Counted from the stretch's first letter, positions 35,332-46,745 are shown. The stretch is DNA of 64,000 nucleotides from Delphinus delphis (GCF_949987515.2 NC_082688.1:104883893-104947892), one strand, 5' to 3'. The notes: generated by a model from the sequence alone, not told the origin. Program-made: numbers and translations.

Positions 35332-38300
35332 CTAGGTTCCACATATATGCGTTAATATATGATATTTGTTGTTCTCGTTCTGACTTACTTCACTCTGTAT
35401 GGCAGTCTCTAGATCCATCCACGTCTCTACAAATGACGCAATTTCCGTCCTTTTAATGGCTGAGTAATATTCTGCTGTATATATGTACCACATCTTCTTT
35501 ATCCCTTCGTCTGTTGATGAGCATTTAAGTTGCTTCCATGACCTAGCTATTGTAAGTAGTGCTGCAATGAACATTGGGGTGCATGTGTCTTTTTGAATTA
35601 TGGTTTTCTCTGGGTGTATGCCCAGTAGTGGGATTGCTGGGTCATATGGTAATTGTTTTTAGTTTTTTAAGGAACCTCCATACTTTTCTTCATAGTGGCT
35701 GTATCAATTTACCTTCCCACCAACAAACAGTGCAAGAGGGGTTCCCTTTTCTCCACACCCTCTCCAGCATTTGTTTGTAGATTTTCTGATGATGCCCATT
35801 CTAACTGGTGTGAGGTGATACCTCATTGTAGTATTGATTTGCATTTCTCTAATAATTAGTGATGTTGAGCAGCTTTTCATGTGCTTCTTGGCCATCTGTA
35901 TGTCTTCTTTGGAGAAATGTCTATTTAGATCTTCTGCCCATTTTTGGATTGGGTTGTTTGTTTCTTTAATATTGAGCTGCATGAGCTGTTTATATATTTT
36001 GGAGATTAATCCTTTGTCCATTGATTCATTTGCAAATATTTTCTCCCATTCTGAGGGTTGTCTTTTCATCTTGTTTGTAGTTTCCTTTGCTTTACAAAAG
36101 CTTTTAAGTTTCACTAGGTCCCATTTGTTTATTTTTATTTCCATTCCATTTTGTTTTTATTTCCATTCCATTTTGTTTTTATTTCCATTAGGAGATGGAT
36201 CAAAAAAGATCTTGCTGTGATTTATGTCAAAGTGTGTTCTTCCTATGTTTTTCTCTAAGAGTTTTATAGTGTCCAGCCTTACATTTAAGTCTCTAATCCA
36301 TTTTGATTTATTTTTGTGTATGGTGTTAGAGAATGTGCTAATTTCATTCTTTTACACGTAGCTGTCCAGTTTTCCCAGCACCACTTATTGAAGAGACTAT
36401 CTTTTCTCCATTGTATATCCTTGCCTTCTTTGTCATAGATTAGTTGACCATAGGTGCGTGGGTTTACCTCTGGGCTTTCTATCTTGTTCCATTGATCTAT
36501 GTTTCTGTTTTTGTGCCAGTACCATATTGTCTTGATTACTGTAGCTTTGTAGTATAGTCTGAAGTCAGGGAGTCTGATTCCTCCAGCTCCGTTTTTTTCC
36601 CTCAAAACTGCTTTGGCTATTCGGGGTCTTTGGTGTCTCCCTACACATTTTAAGATATTTTGTTGTAGTTCCATAAAAAATGCCATTGCTAATTTGATAG
36701 GGATTGCATTGAATCTGTAGATTGCTTTGGGTAGTATAGTCATTTTCACAATGTTGATTCTTCCAATCCAAGAACATGGTATATCTCTCCATCTGTTTGT
36801 ATCCTCTTTAATTTCTTTCATCAGTGTCTTATAGTTTTCTGCATACAGGTCTTTTGTCTCCCTAGGTAGGTTTATTCCTACATATTTCATTCTTTTTGTT
36901 GCAGTGGTAAATGGGAGTGTTTCCTTAATTTTTATTTCAGATTTTTCATCGTTAGTGTATAGGAATGCAAGAGATTTCTGTGCATTAATTTTGTATCCTG
37001 CAACTTCACCAAATTCATGGATTAGCTGTAGTAGTTTTCTGGTGGCATCTTTAGGATTCTCTATGTATAGTATCATGTCATCTGCAAACAGTGACAGTTA
37101 CTTCTTCTTTTCCAATTTGTATTTCTTTTTCTTCTCTGATTGCCCTAAGACTTCCAAAACTATGTTGAATAATAGTGGTGAACAGTGGACATCCTTGTCT
37201 TGTTCCTGATCTTAGAGGAAATGCTTTCAGTTTTTCACCATTGAGAATGATGTTTGCTGTGGGTTTGTCATATATGGCCTTTATTATGTTGAGGTAGGTT
37301 CCCTCTGTGCCCCCTTTCTGGAGAGTTTTTTTATCATAAACCGGTGTTGAATTTTGTCAAAAGCTTTTTCTGCATCTGTTGAGATAATCATATGGTTTTT
37401 ATTCTTCAGTTTGTTAATATGGTGTATCACATTGATTGATTTGTGTATATTGAAGAATCCTTGCATCCCTGGGGTAAATCCCACTTGATCATGGTGTATG
37501 ATCCTTTTAATGTGTTGTTGGATTCTGTTTGCTAGTATTTTGTTGAGGATTTTTGCATCTATATTCATCAGTGATATAGGTCTGTAATTTTCTTTTTTTG
37601 TAGTATGTTTGTCTGGTTTTGGTATCAGGGTGATGGTGGCCTCACAGAATGAGTTTGGGAGTGTTCCTTCCTCTGCACATAGAATGAGTTTGGGAGTGTT
37701 CCTTCCTTTGCAGTTTTTTGGAAGAGTTTGAGAAGGATGGGTGTTAGCTCTTCTCTAAATGTTTGATAGAATTCATCTGTGAAGCCATCTGGTCCTGGAC
37801 TCTTGTTTGTTGGAAGATTTTTAATCACAGTTTCAATTTCATTACTTGTGATTGGTCTGCGCATAGTCTCTATTTCTTCCTGGTTCAGTCTTTGAAGGTT
37901 ATACCTTTTTAAAAATTTGTCCATTTCTTCCAGGTTGTCCATTTTATGGGCAAAGAATTGCTTGTAGTAGTCTCTTAGGATGCTTTGTATTTCTGTGGTG
38001 TCTGTTGTAACTTCTCCTTTTTCATTTCTAATTTTATTGATTTGAGTCTTCTCCCTCTTTTTCTTGATGAGTCTGGCTAATGGTTTATCAATTTTGTTTA
38101 TCTTCTCAAAGAACCAGCTTTTAGTTTTATTGATCTTTGCTATTGTTTTCTTTGTTTCTATTTCATTTATTTCTGCTCTATTCTTTATCATTTCTTTCCT
38201 TCTGCTAACTTTGGGTTTTGTTTGTTCTCTAGTTCCTTTAGGTGTAAGGTTAGATTGTTTATTTGAGATTTTTCTTGTTTCTTGAGGTAGGCTTGTACTG

Positions 38301-39105
38301 CTATAAACTTCCCTCTTAGAACTGCTTTTGCTGCATCCCATAGGTTTTGGATCATTGTGTTTACATTGTAATTTGTCTCTAGGTATTTTTTGACTTCCTC
38401 TTTGATTTCTTCAGTGATCCCTTGGTTATTTAGTAACATATTGTTTAGCCTCCATGTTTTTGTGTTTTTTACGTTTTTTTCCCTGTAATTGATTTCTAAT
38501 CTCATAACATTGTGGTCAGGAAAGATGCTTGATATGATTTCAATTTTCTTAAATTTACTGATGCTTGATTTATGACCCAGGATGTGATCTATACTGGAGA
38601 ATGTTCCATGTGCACTTAAGAAGAAAGTGTAATCTGTTTTTGGATGGAATGTCCTATAAATATCAATTAAATCTATCTGGTCTATTGTATCATTTAAAGC
38701 TTCTTTTTCCTTATTTAGTTTCATTTTGGATGATCTGTCCATTGGTGTAAGTAAGGTGTTAAAGTTCCCCACTATTATTGTGTTACTGTCGATTTCCTCT
38801 TTTATAGCTGTTAACAGTTGTCTTATGTACTGAGGTGCTTCTATGTTGGATGCATATATATTTACAATTGCTATATCTTCTTGGATTGATCCCTTGATCA
38901 TTATGTAGTGTCCTTCCTTGTCTCTTGTAACGTTCTTTGTTTTAAAGTCTATTTTATCTGATATGAGTACTGCTACTCCAGCTTTCTTTTGATTTCCATT
39001 TGCATGGAATATCTTTTTCTATCCCCTCACTTTCAGTCAGTATGTGTCCCTAGGTCTGAAGTGGGTCTCTTGTAGACAGCATATATACGGGTCTTGATGC
39101 TGAAT
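35332..39105 (-). pseudogene. L1 ORF2 pseudogene (endonuclease, RT, C-terminal domain), multiply broken
   Basis: The minus strand encodes endonuclease (from about 39100, beginning at the Q-E-T-H motif region), reverse transcriptase (template motif [10 protein letters not shown] near 37370; FADD catalytic box at about 37077-37091) and the C-terminal region (YYSAIKR near 35480). Open blocks 38901-38188, 38341-37625, 37568-37284, 37076-36285, 36144-35704 and 35574-35332 are in different frames. Tandem duplications at 37646-37712 (35-bp unit) and 36137-36190 (22-bp unit) account for two breaks. The ORF2 N-terminus is deleted. Confidence 0.9.
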
Positions 39106-39966
39106 TCTCTTAGCTTTTGCTTGTCTGTAAAGCTTTTGATTTCTCCTTTGAATCTGAATGAGATCCTTGCTGGGTAGTGTAATCTTGGTTGTAGATTCTT
39201 TCCTTTCATCACTTTAAGTATATCATGCCACTCCCTTCTTGCTTGTAGAGTTTCTGCTGAGAAATCAGCTGTTAACCTTATGGGAGTTCCCTTGTATGTT
39301 ATTTGTTGTTTTTCCCTTGTTGCTTTCAGTAATTTTTCTTTGTCTTCAATTTTTATCAGTTTGATTACTGTGTGTCTCAGTGTGTTTCTCCTTGGGTTTA
39401 TCCTGCCTGGTACTCTCTGCGCTTCCTGGATTTGAGTAGCTATATCCTTTCCCATGTTAGGGAAGTTTTCGACTATAATCTCTTCAAATATTTTCTCAGG
39501 TCCTTTCTCTCTCTCTTCTCCTTCTGGGAACCCTATAATGCGAATGTTGTTGCATTTAATGTTGCCCCAGAAGTCTCTCAGGCTGTCTTCATTTCTTTTC
39601 ATTCTTTTTTCTTTATTCTGTTCCACAGCAGTGAATTCCACCATTCTGTCTTCCAGGTCACTTATCCGTTCTTCTGCCTCAGTTATTCTGCTATTGATTC
39701 CTTGTAGTGTATTTTTAATTTCAGTTATTGTATTGTTCATCTCTGTTTGTTTGTTCTTTAATTCTTCGAGGTGTTTGTTCTTTAATTCTTCTAGGTCTTT
39801 ATTAAACATTTCATGCATCTTCTCATTCTTTGCCTCCATTCTTTTTCTGAGGTCCTGGATCATCTTCAGTATCATCATTCTGAATTCTTTTTTCTGGAAG
39901 GTTTCGTATCTGCACTTCATTTAGTTGTTTTTCTGGGGTTTTATCTTGTTCCTTCATCTTGTACAT
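39106..39966 (-). pseudogene. L1 ORF1 pseudogene, frameshifted and fused to ORF2
   Basis: ORF1p is the RNA-binding chaperone of L1 (coiled coil, RRM, C-terminal domain). The likely start ATG is at 39966-39964. An extra A in an A-run near 39888-39893 shifts the frame, so the long open block begins only at 39920. It contains the coiled coil with a 24-bp tandem duplication, the 'RRM' region (NIRIIGFPEGEE) and most of the C-terminal domain (up to KLREFSI). It then reads directly into ORF2 endonuclease DNA in the wrong frame and stops at 39033. Confidence 0.85.
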
Positions 39967-40964
39967 AGCCCTCTGCCTTTTTATCTTGTCTGTCTTTCTG
40001 TGAATGTGATTTTTGTTCCACGGGCTGCAGGACTGTAGTTCTTCTTGCTTCTGCTGTCTGCCCTCTGGTGGATGAGGCTATCTAAGAGGCTTGTGCAAGT
40101 TTCCTGATGGGAGGGACTGGTGGTGGGTAGAGCTAGGTGTTGCTCTGGTGGGCAGAGCTCAGTGAAACATTAATCCTGTTGTCTCCTGATGGGTGGGGCT
40201 GGGTTCCCTCCTTGTTGGTTGTTTGGCCTGAGGTGACCCAACACTGGAGCCTTCCCTGGGCTCTTTGGTGGGGCTAATGGCGGACTCTGGGAGGGCTCAC
40301 GTCAAGGAGCACTTCCCAGTTCTTCTGCTGCCAGTGTCCTTGTCCTCATGGTGATTCACAGCCACCCCCTACCTCTGCAAGGGACCCTCCAACACTAGCA
40401 GTTAGGTCTGGTTCAGTATCCCCTGGGGTCACTGCTCTTTCCCCTGGGTCCCGAAGCACACACTACTTTGTGTGTGCCCTCCAAGAGTGGAGTCTCTGTT
40501 TCCCGCAGTCCTGTTGAAGTCCTACAGTCAAATCCAGCTAGCCTTCAAAGTCTGATTCTTTAGGAATTCCTCCTCTGGTTGCTGGACCCCCAGGTTGGGA
40601 AGCCTGATGTGGGTCTCAGAACCTTCACTCCAGTGGATGGACTTCTGTGGTATAAGTGTTCTCCAGTTTGTGAGTCACCCACCCAGCAGTTATGGGATTT
40701 GATTTTATTGTGATTGCGCCCCTCCTACCGTCTCATTGTGGCTTCTCCTTTGTCTTTGGATGTGGGATATGTTTTTTGGTGATTTCCAGTTTCTTCCTGT
40801 CGATGATTGTTCAGCAGTTAGTTGTGATTCCAGTGCTCTCGCAAGAGGGAGTGAGTGTACGTCCTTCTACTCTGCCATCTTGAAACAGTCTCTAGCAGTG
40901 CTGAATAATTTTCAATGTATTTTTTTTCTCATAATACGAAGTATAAGTATATATTGTAAATGTA

Positions 40965-41080
40965 TGTGAGTATTTATTGTGCACTTAACTATGTGCCAGA
41001 CACTGGTCTAGGCTCTGGGGATAAAACCATTGGGGAAAAAAACTCCTCATGGAGTTTATACTTGAGAAGGAGTCAACTAT
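40965..41080 (-). repeat. L2/MIR3-like remnant, antisense
   Basis: 'aactatgtgccagacactgg', 'tctaggctctggggataaaa', 'ctcatggagtttatacttg' is the antisense L2 3'/MIR3 pattern. Confidence 0.55.
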
Positions 41081-41563
41081 ATATTGTTTAAAAGCAGCAG
41101 TATAACCCAAACAGACTTGAAAGAAATACATTGGTAAATAGGAAAAGATACACCTTGAAGATGTGCTGGTATGATGAAATAAAAAGCTGATGTGGCAATA
41201 TTAATGTCACATAAAATACTGTTAAAGGTGAAGAGCACTAAAAAAGTAAATTGGGCAGCTAGAGCATTTATATAACACGTAACATAGGCTTAAAGTGAAA
41301 AATGACAGGATTAGAAGGAAAACTGATGAGCCCACAGTTTAGCATACCTCTATTAAAATGGATAGGTAAACAGAAAATTAGTCAGGAAAACATGTGTACC
41401 TCGTTTTATTGCACTTCGCTTTATTGTGCTTTGTAGATAATGCATTTTTTACAGATTGAAGGTTTGTGGCAACCCTGTGTTGAGCAAGTTTGTTGGTACC
41501 ATTTTTCCAACAGCATTTGCTCACTTCCTGTCTCTGTGTCACATTTTGATAATTCTCACATTA

Positions 41564-41671
41564 CAGACATACCTCAGAGATATTGCAGGTTTGGTTCCGG
41601 ACCACTGCAATAAAGCAAATATCACAATAAAGCAAGTCACACAAATTTTTTGGTTTCCATGTGCATATAAA
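41564..41671 (-). repeat. Inverted duplicate of the Tigger right end, inside the element
   Basis: Reads 'cagacatacctcagagatat' … 'gtgcatataaaa', matching the reverse complement of the element's right terminus (about 43733-43841). It is preceded by TA. Transposon text for the transposase leader resumes at about 41672. Confidence 0.8.
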
Positions 41672-41789
41672 AGGCTCTCCTTGGACCTCCCTATTAGCTT
41701 AGACACAACAATATTGAAATCAGGCCAACTAACCTTAACAATGGTCTGTAAGGGTTCAAGTGAAAGGGAGAGTTGCACATCTCTCACTT

Positions 41790-43545
41790 GAAATGAAAAG
41801 CTAGAAATGATTAAGCCTAGTGAGGAAGGCATGTTGAAAGTCGAAACAGGCAAAAAGTTAGGCCTCTTGAACCAAACAGTTAGCCAAGTTGTGAACACAA
41901 AGGGAAAGTTCTCGAAGGAAATTAAAAGTGCTATTCCAGTGAACACACTAATGATAAGAAAGTGGGAAAGCCTTATTGCCAATATAGAGGAAGTTTTAGT
42001 GGTCTGGATAGAAGAACAAACCAGCCACAACATTCCCTTAAACCAAAGCCTAATCCAGAGCAAGGCCCTAACTCTCTTCAATTCTATGAAGGCCGAGAGA
42101 TGAGGAAGCTGCAGAAGAAAAGTTTGAAGCTAGCAAACGTTGATTCATGAGATTTAAGGAAAGAGGCCATCTCTATAACGTAAAAGTGCAAGGTGAAGCA
42201 GCAAGTGCTGATGCAGAAGCTGCAGCAAGTTATCCAGAGGATCTAGCTAAGAAAATTAATGAAGGTGGCTGGCTGCACTGAACAACAGATTTTCAATGTA
42301 GATGAAAATCTTATATTGGAAGAGGATGCTGCCAGGACTTTCATAGCTAGAGGGGAGAAGTCAGTGCCTGGCGTGAGAGCTTCAAAGGACAGGGTGACTC
42401 TTGTTAAGGGCTAATGTAGCTGGTGAGTTTTAAGTTGAAGCTAATGTTCATTTACCATTTTGAATTATGCTAAATCTACTCTGCCTCTGCTCTCTAAATG
42501 GAAAAACAAAGTCTGGATGACAGCACAACTGTTTACAACATGGTTTACTGCAGCCCACTGTTGAGATCTACTGCTCAGAAAAGAAAAGATTCCTTTGAAG
42601 ATGTTACTGCTTATTGACAATGCATCTGGTCACCCAAGCACTCTGATGGAGATGTACAACATTAATGTTATTTTCATGCCTGCCTACCCAACATCCACTC
42701 TGCAGCCCACAGATCAAGGAGTAATTTCAACTTTCAAGTCTTTATTATTTAAGAAATACACTTTTTTTTTTTTTTTTTTGCCACGTGTTGCTCAGCTTGT
42801 GGGATCTTAGTTCCCCGACCAGGGATTGAACCTAGGCCACTGCAGTGAAAGCGCCAAGTTCTAGCCACTGGACCACCAGGGAATTCCCGTAAGAAATTAC
42901 ACTGTTTGAGGCTATAGCTGCCATAGATAGTGATTCCTCTGATGGACCTGGGCAAAGTCAATTGAAAACCTTTTGGAAAGGATTCACCATTCTGGATGCC
43001 ATTAAGAACATTCATGATTCATGGGAAGAGGTCAAAATATCAACATTAACAGGAGTTTGAAAGAAGTTGATTCCAGCCCTCATGGATGACTTGGAGTGCT
43101 TTAAGACTTCAGTGGAGGAAGTAACTGCAGATATAGTGGAAGTAGCAAGAGAATTAGAATTAGAAGTGCAGGCTTAAAGATGTGACTAAATTGCTACAAT
43201 CTCATGATAAAACTTTAATGGATGAGGAGTTGCTTTTCATGGGTGAGCATGAACAAACTGACTTCTCAAGGTGGAATCTGCTTCTGGTGAAGATGCTGTG
43301 AAGATCTTGTTGAAATGACAACAGAGGATTTGGAATATTATATAAACTTAGTTGATTAAGAAGTGGCAGGGTTTGACTCCGGTTTTGAAAGAAGTTCTAC
43401 TTTGGGTAAAATGCTTTCAAACAGCATTGCCTGCTACAGAGAAATTGTTCATGAAAGGAAGAGGCAATGGATGAGGCACACTTCACTGTGGTCTTATTTT
43501 AAGAAATTGTCACGGCCACCCAGCCTTCAGCAGCCACCACCCTGA
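41790..43545 (+). pseudogene. Tigger transposase pseudogene
   Basis: Pogo-type transposase: DNA-binding helix-turn-helix and CENP-B-like region first (open block 41807-42103, signatures GKKLGLLNQ and WIEEQT), then the DDE domain. Catalytic-site remnants are visible: VDEN near 42300 and LLIDNASGH at 42601-42627, followed by LQPTDQGV. Numerous stops and frameshifts plus a SINE insertion exclude a working transposase or a domesticated TIGD/JRK-type gene. Confidence 0.85.
42763..42890 (-). repeat. Short tRNA-derived SINE nested in Tigger
   Basis: T-run, 'cacgtgttgctcagcttgt', head complement at right. TSD aagaaatacact (42751-42762) versus aagaaattacact (42891-42903). Confidence 0.88.
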
Positions 43546-44130
43546 TCAGTCAGCAGCCTTCAACATTGAGGCGAGACTCTCCACACAAAAGGAGTACGAC
43601 TCATTGAAGGCTCAATGATGGTTGCCATTTTTTAGCAATAAAGTATTTTTTAATTAAGGTATGAACATTGTTATTTAGACACTTATGAGTAAATATTGCA
43701 TACTTATTCAACTACATTATAGTGTAAACATAACTTTTATATGCACTGGGAAACAGAATTATCCCATGACTCACATTATTGTGGTATTTGCTTTATTGTG
43801 GTGGTCTGGAACTAGACTTACAATATCTCTGAGGATGCCTGTATAGAAGATTTGAACAACACAACTAATAAAGTTGATCTAATACATATAGAAAATTTTG
43901 TACCCAACAAACAGAGAGTAAGCGTTATTTTTGAGCACATGAGGAATACTTTAAAATGGACTGTTTCCTAAATCACAAAAGAAGTCCCCAAAATTTAAGG
44001 TAACCAGAATCAAATAGACCACATTCTATGACCACAGTAACTAAACTTGAAATCAACAATAAAGAGAACTTTTAAAAAAACTCATCTGAATAGAAACTAA
44101 AAAACTCACTCATGGGTTAAAGAGGAAGCT

Positions 44131-44601
44131 TGAAAACAGCCAGCAAAGTAAACATGAAAGTAGGTAGGAGGAAAAGCATATTAAATATAAAAACAGAAAT
44201 TAATAAAATGGGGGGGAAAGATTAATACTTTCCTAAATGTGTATTGTGATGACCAATGATAAGATGAGTGAAATTGGCCAAGAAGAATATAGGTATTATT
44301 TGAGCCTCTATTCCTATTCATGGTATATTTTCTATATTAGTAATCTTTTTCTTTAGAAGGTATCCAATATGAGCTAATAAGAAGACTATAGAACTCAAAA
44401 TATAGAACATAAATTTGTTGTCAAATTTTCAGTAGTGTGTCTTTTCCATATAACAAGAAAATTAACTATAGAACTGTGTAAGTGAAAATATCAGACTTAT
44501 AGAATTATTTTACTATTTATTTTATTTAAAAGATTTTATCATGGCCTTTAATAGAAAGTTCTATTTATATGTGTAAGATATTTTTCTTTCCCTTCTTGTA
44601 G
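44131..44601. other. End of the large intron, nothing recognised
   Basis: AT-rich. It ends with a pyrimidine tract and acceptor (ttctttcccttcttgtag) before the next FZD3 exon. Confidence 0.55.
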
Positions 44602-44750
44602 GTTACTCAAATGAGTCATCCAGACCTGATTGTCTTTCTGATGAAATACCTGATGGCTCTCATAGTTGGTATTCCTTCCATTTTTTGGGTTGGAAGCAAA
44701 AAGACATGCTTTGAATGGGCCAGTTTTTTTCATGGTCGTAGGAAAAAAGA
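44602..44750 (+). CDS. FZD3: Frizzled-3, coding segment 3 (TM7 and KTxxxW motif)
   Basis: A 149-bp exon bounded by ttgtag and GTAAGT. It encodes residues 469-517 plus two bases of Glu518. The hydrophobic stretch at about 478-500 is TM7. Directly after it, Lys502-Thr503-x3-Trp507 (bases 44701-44718) is the KTxxxW motif that binds the Dishevelled PDZ domain (family knowledge), followed by the basic run GRRKK. The phase matches both neighbouring exons (Gln468|Val469; GA|G Glu518). Compared with human from memory, His474, Val479 and Ile495 differ; none is in the motif. Confidence 0.97.
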
Positions 44751-46500
44751 GTAAGTTGAAGTAAATTATCATGGTGTTCACAAATTTCACATTTACGCAA
44801 TATTTTTGTGTTTCCTGTGTTAAAATAATTCGGATTTGGAGGAAGTATTCCAAAAAGATTGTAACCTCAGCTTCCACGAGTTATGATTAAACCTTAAATC
44901 ACAGTTAAAAACTTATTCAGAAAAGATAGCCAAGTAGAACCAGGCTTAAGGCCTATTCCTTACTAATTCAGAATATTTGAGGGAAGACCAATCTTTATTT
45001 TAAAAAATCCAAATCATAATCTTCTTAAAATTAAAAACAAATTAATGATTTTATATATATTCTTATTTGATCTTCTTGACACTTCTCTGAGGACTGGTGC
45101 GTATTATCATCTCAGTGTTACAGATGAGAAAACGGAGGCACAGAGAGGTTAAGTGCCTTGGCTGAAGTCACATAGGTATTAGATTAGACTTCCATTTCCA
45201 ACTGTCCATAATTCTTCCAGGTTGTACCATAAATTATTTAAAGAGACAGCATGTTATTCCATTCTCATGTGGTACACGTTAAAGCTAAAACAGTAAAATG
45301 ATATTAGTAGATAAAATGGAATATGTTAAAGAAATTGTTTTAATTCATAGTTGGCCACACTGCATATTATACTGTCACGGTAAAATATAAGATTTGCCAA
45401 AGCAGTCTTCTCAGGGCATATTTGAGGAATCTTGAATTTTTTGACCCCATAATTAATGAAACAAAACGAAACAAAATAAGACCCTGCAGTATTCACAAAG
45501 GAACAAATGACTTCAAAGTGTTTACTAAGTATAAGTCTTATATGTATACTGTATTTGAATTATCACAAATTCTAAGTTAGTGGAGTCTATATTCTTATGA
45601 TTTTACTTAACCTAAGTTCCATGGAAAATGGATTTGGTGGGACAGTCTGTAAAACTCTTAAGATTATATTTAAAATGTTATTGTGTCTTGTATGGGTTAA
45701 TGTACTTTTTTTATACAACTTAAAGTACTGCATTAGCAGGATCTGTATTTTCTAAAATACCAGTAATTAGCAGCTTCTGTTACATCGATTAGATTGAGAT
45801 TTTTTTAAATCACAGTTTTAAAGTGTACATTTCTTATTACCATATCTGAGACTACTGCTAGTAATATCAGATAATGCATTCCCCCTTTAAATACAGTTTC
45901 ATAGGGCAGAGAAGGAAAGAAGGGGAAAGATGAATTCAACAACAAAAATGTATTTCCTAAGAATTCATCCTTTGAGAAAGTCTTTAATGAATGTTTACTG
46001 TGTGCTTTGAACTATATTGGGATGCCAAGGATTTAGTAGCATACAAAACAGGCCAAGTCCTTGCTTTTTGTGGAACATCCTTCCTTGGGGGATTTATCTG
46101 TATATTTTTTGAAAATTTTAAATATGTTTTAATCACAGTAAAACATAATTCTGAGGGTTTGAATTAAACATTCCTGGTCATCTCTGGACCATACACAAAC
46201 AATTCTGTAATATAACAATTCTGTTGTACTAGAAACTCCAGATGGAGCTAAGCCCAAGCTACCCTTTTGAGGAATCTTTCCAGTTATTTGGGGGATCCTG
46301 GTTGGGTCAGAATCCTTTTGAAACTGGTTAGAACTCCCAAGAACCCTTCTATTTGGTTTTCTGGAACCATGGACCACCCCCGCAACCCAACAAAGTCATT
46401 GTGACCCTCCAGTGCTCTGGGCTAGAGTACCACTCCTCAAGAGTGTGAGCACCCTACAGCCATTTCTAGCATTTGTCTGGTTGAGCCTTTGAGAAATGAC
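44751..46500. other. 4.1 kb FZD3 intron, proximal part: MIR and L2 traces
   Basis: A sense MIR lies at about 45062-45200 ('gttacagatgagaaaacgga', 'gagaggttaagtgccttggc'). An antisense L2/MIR3 trace lies at about 45975-46090 ('gtttactgtgtgctttgaac'). The remainder, including 46140-46470, is not recognised. Confidence 0.6.
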
Positions 46501-46509
46501 TATGGAGTA

Positions 46510-46745
46510 ATCATAATAATGGTTATCAATTAATTGAGCACACTTGATACTCCAAGCACTGTCCTAAGCATTTTACATATTATTAAATCATTTAATCCTC
46601 TAAACAACCTTGTGAGGGAGATCGTCATTTTACAGATAAGAAACTGAGGCATAGAACCAAGGTTTAATAGCTAGTGAATGATAGAATTGAGATTCACACC
46701 CAAGCAGTCTGACTCTAGCCTGCTCTTAACCCCTCTGTTATACTG
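46510..46745 (+). repeat. MIR, sense
   Basis: Long MIR: 'attgagcacacttgatactc', 'cattttacagataagaaact', 'attcacacccaagcagtctg'. A second MIR trace follows at about 46885-46985. Confidence 0.8.

Larger units (their letters stand above)
34793..40912 (-). mobile_element. Near full-length L1, antisense, with 3' transduction
   Basis: Minus-strand order: 5'UTR (40897-39967, starting near the motif ttcaagatggcagagtagaa), ORF1, ORF2, 3'UTR ending at about 35132, A-tail (T-run 35120-35131), extra segment 34814-35119, second A-tail (T-run 34803-34813). The outer flanks gtgctgaatattttt (34793-34807) and gtgctgaataatttt (40898-40912) match at 14 of 15, so the whole unit inserted at once. Both ORFs are broken by frameshifts, duplications and one internal deletion; it is dead. 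Confidence 0.88.
41391..43841 (+). mobile_element. Tigger1-like DNA transposon (TcMar, pogo group)
   Basis: Left end 'tacctcgttttattgcactt' and right end 'caatatctctgaggatgcct' are Tigger terminal inverted repeats; a TA lies beyond the right end (43842-43843). About 2.45 kb long. It contains a decayed transposase, an inverted copy of its own right end near the left end (41564-41671), and a nested SINE (42763-42890). Confidence 0.88.
41110..44130 (+). repeat. Old L1M ORF2 N-terminal region, sense, split by Tigger
   Basis: The left block (41110-41390: 'agctgatgtggcaatattaa', 'aactgatgagcccacagttt') and right block (43842-44130: 'gatttgaacaacacaactaa', 'gaccacattctatgaccaca', 'actcatgggttaaagaggaa') read as consecutive L1M endonuclease-region text once the transposon between them is removed. 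No intact frame. Confidence 0.65.

Noticed and set aside
36137..36190. CRISPR-like or regulatory direct repeats
   Set aside because: Local tandem duplication inside L1 ORF2 without spacers; vertebrate DNA.
41790..43545. Possible domesticated pogo/Tigger-derived gene
   Set aside because: Frame is broken many times and split by a SINE; terminal inverted repeats still present, so it is an ordinary dead transposon.
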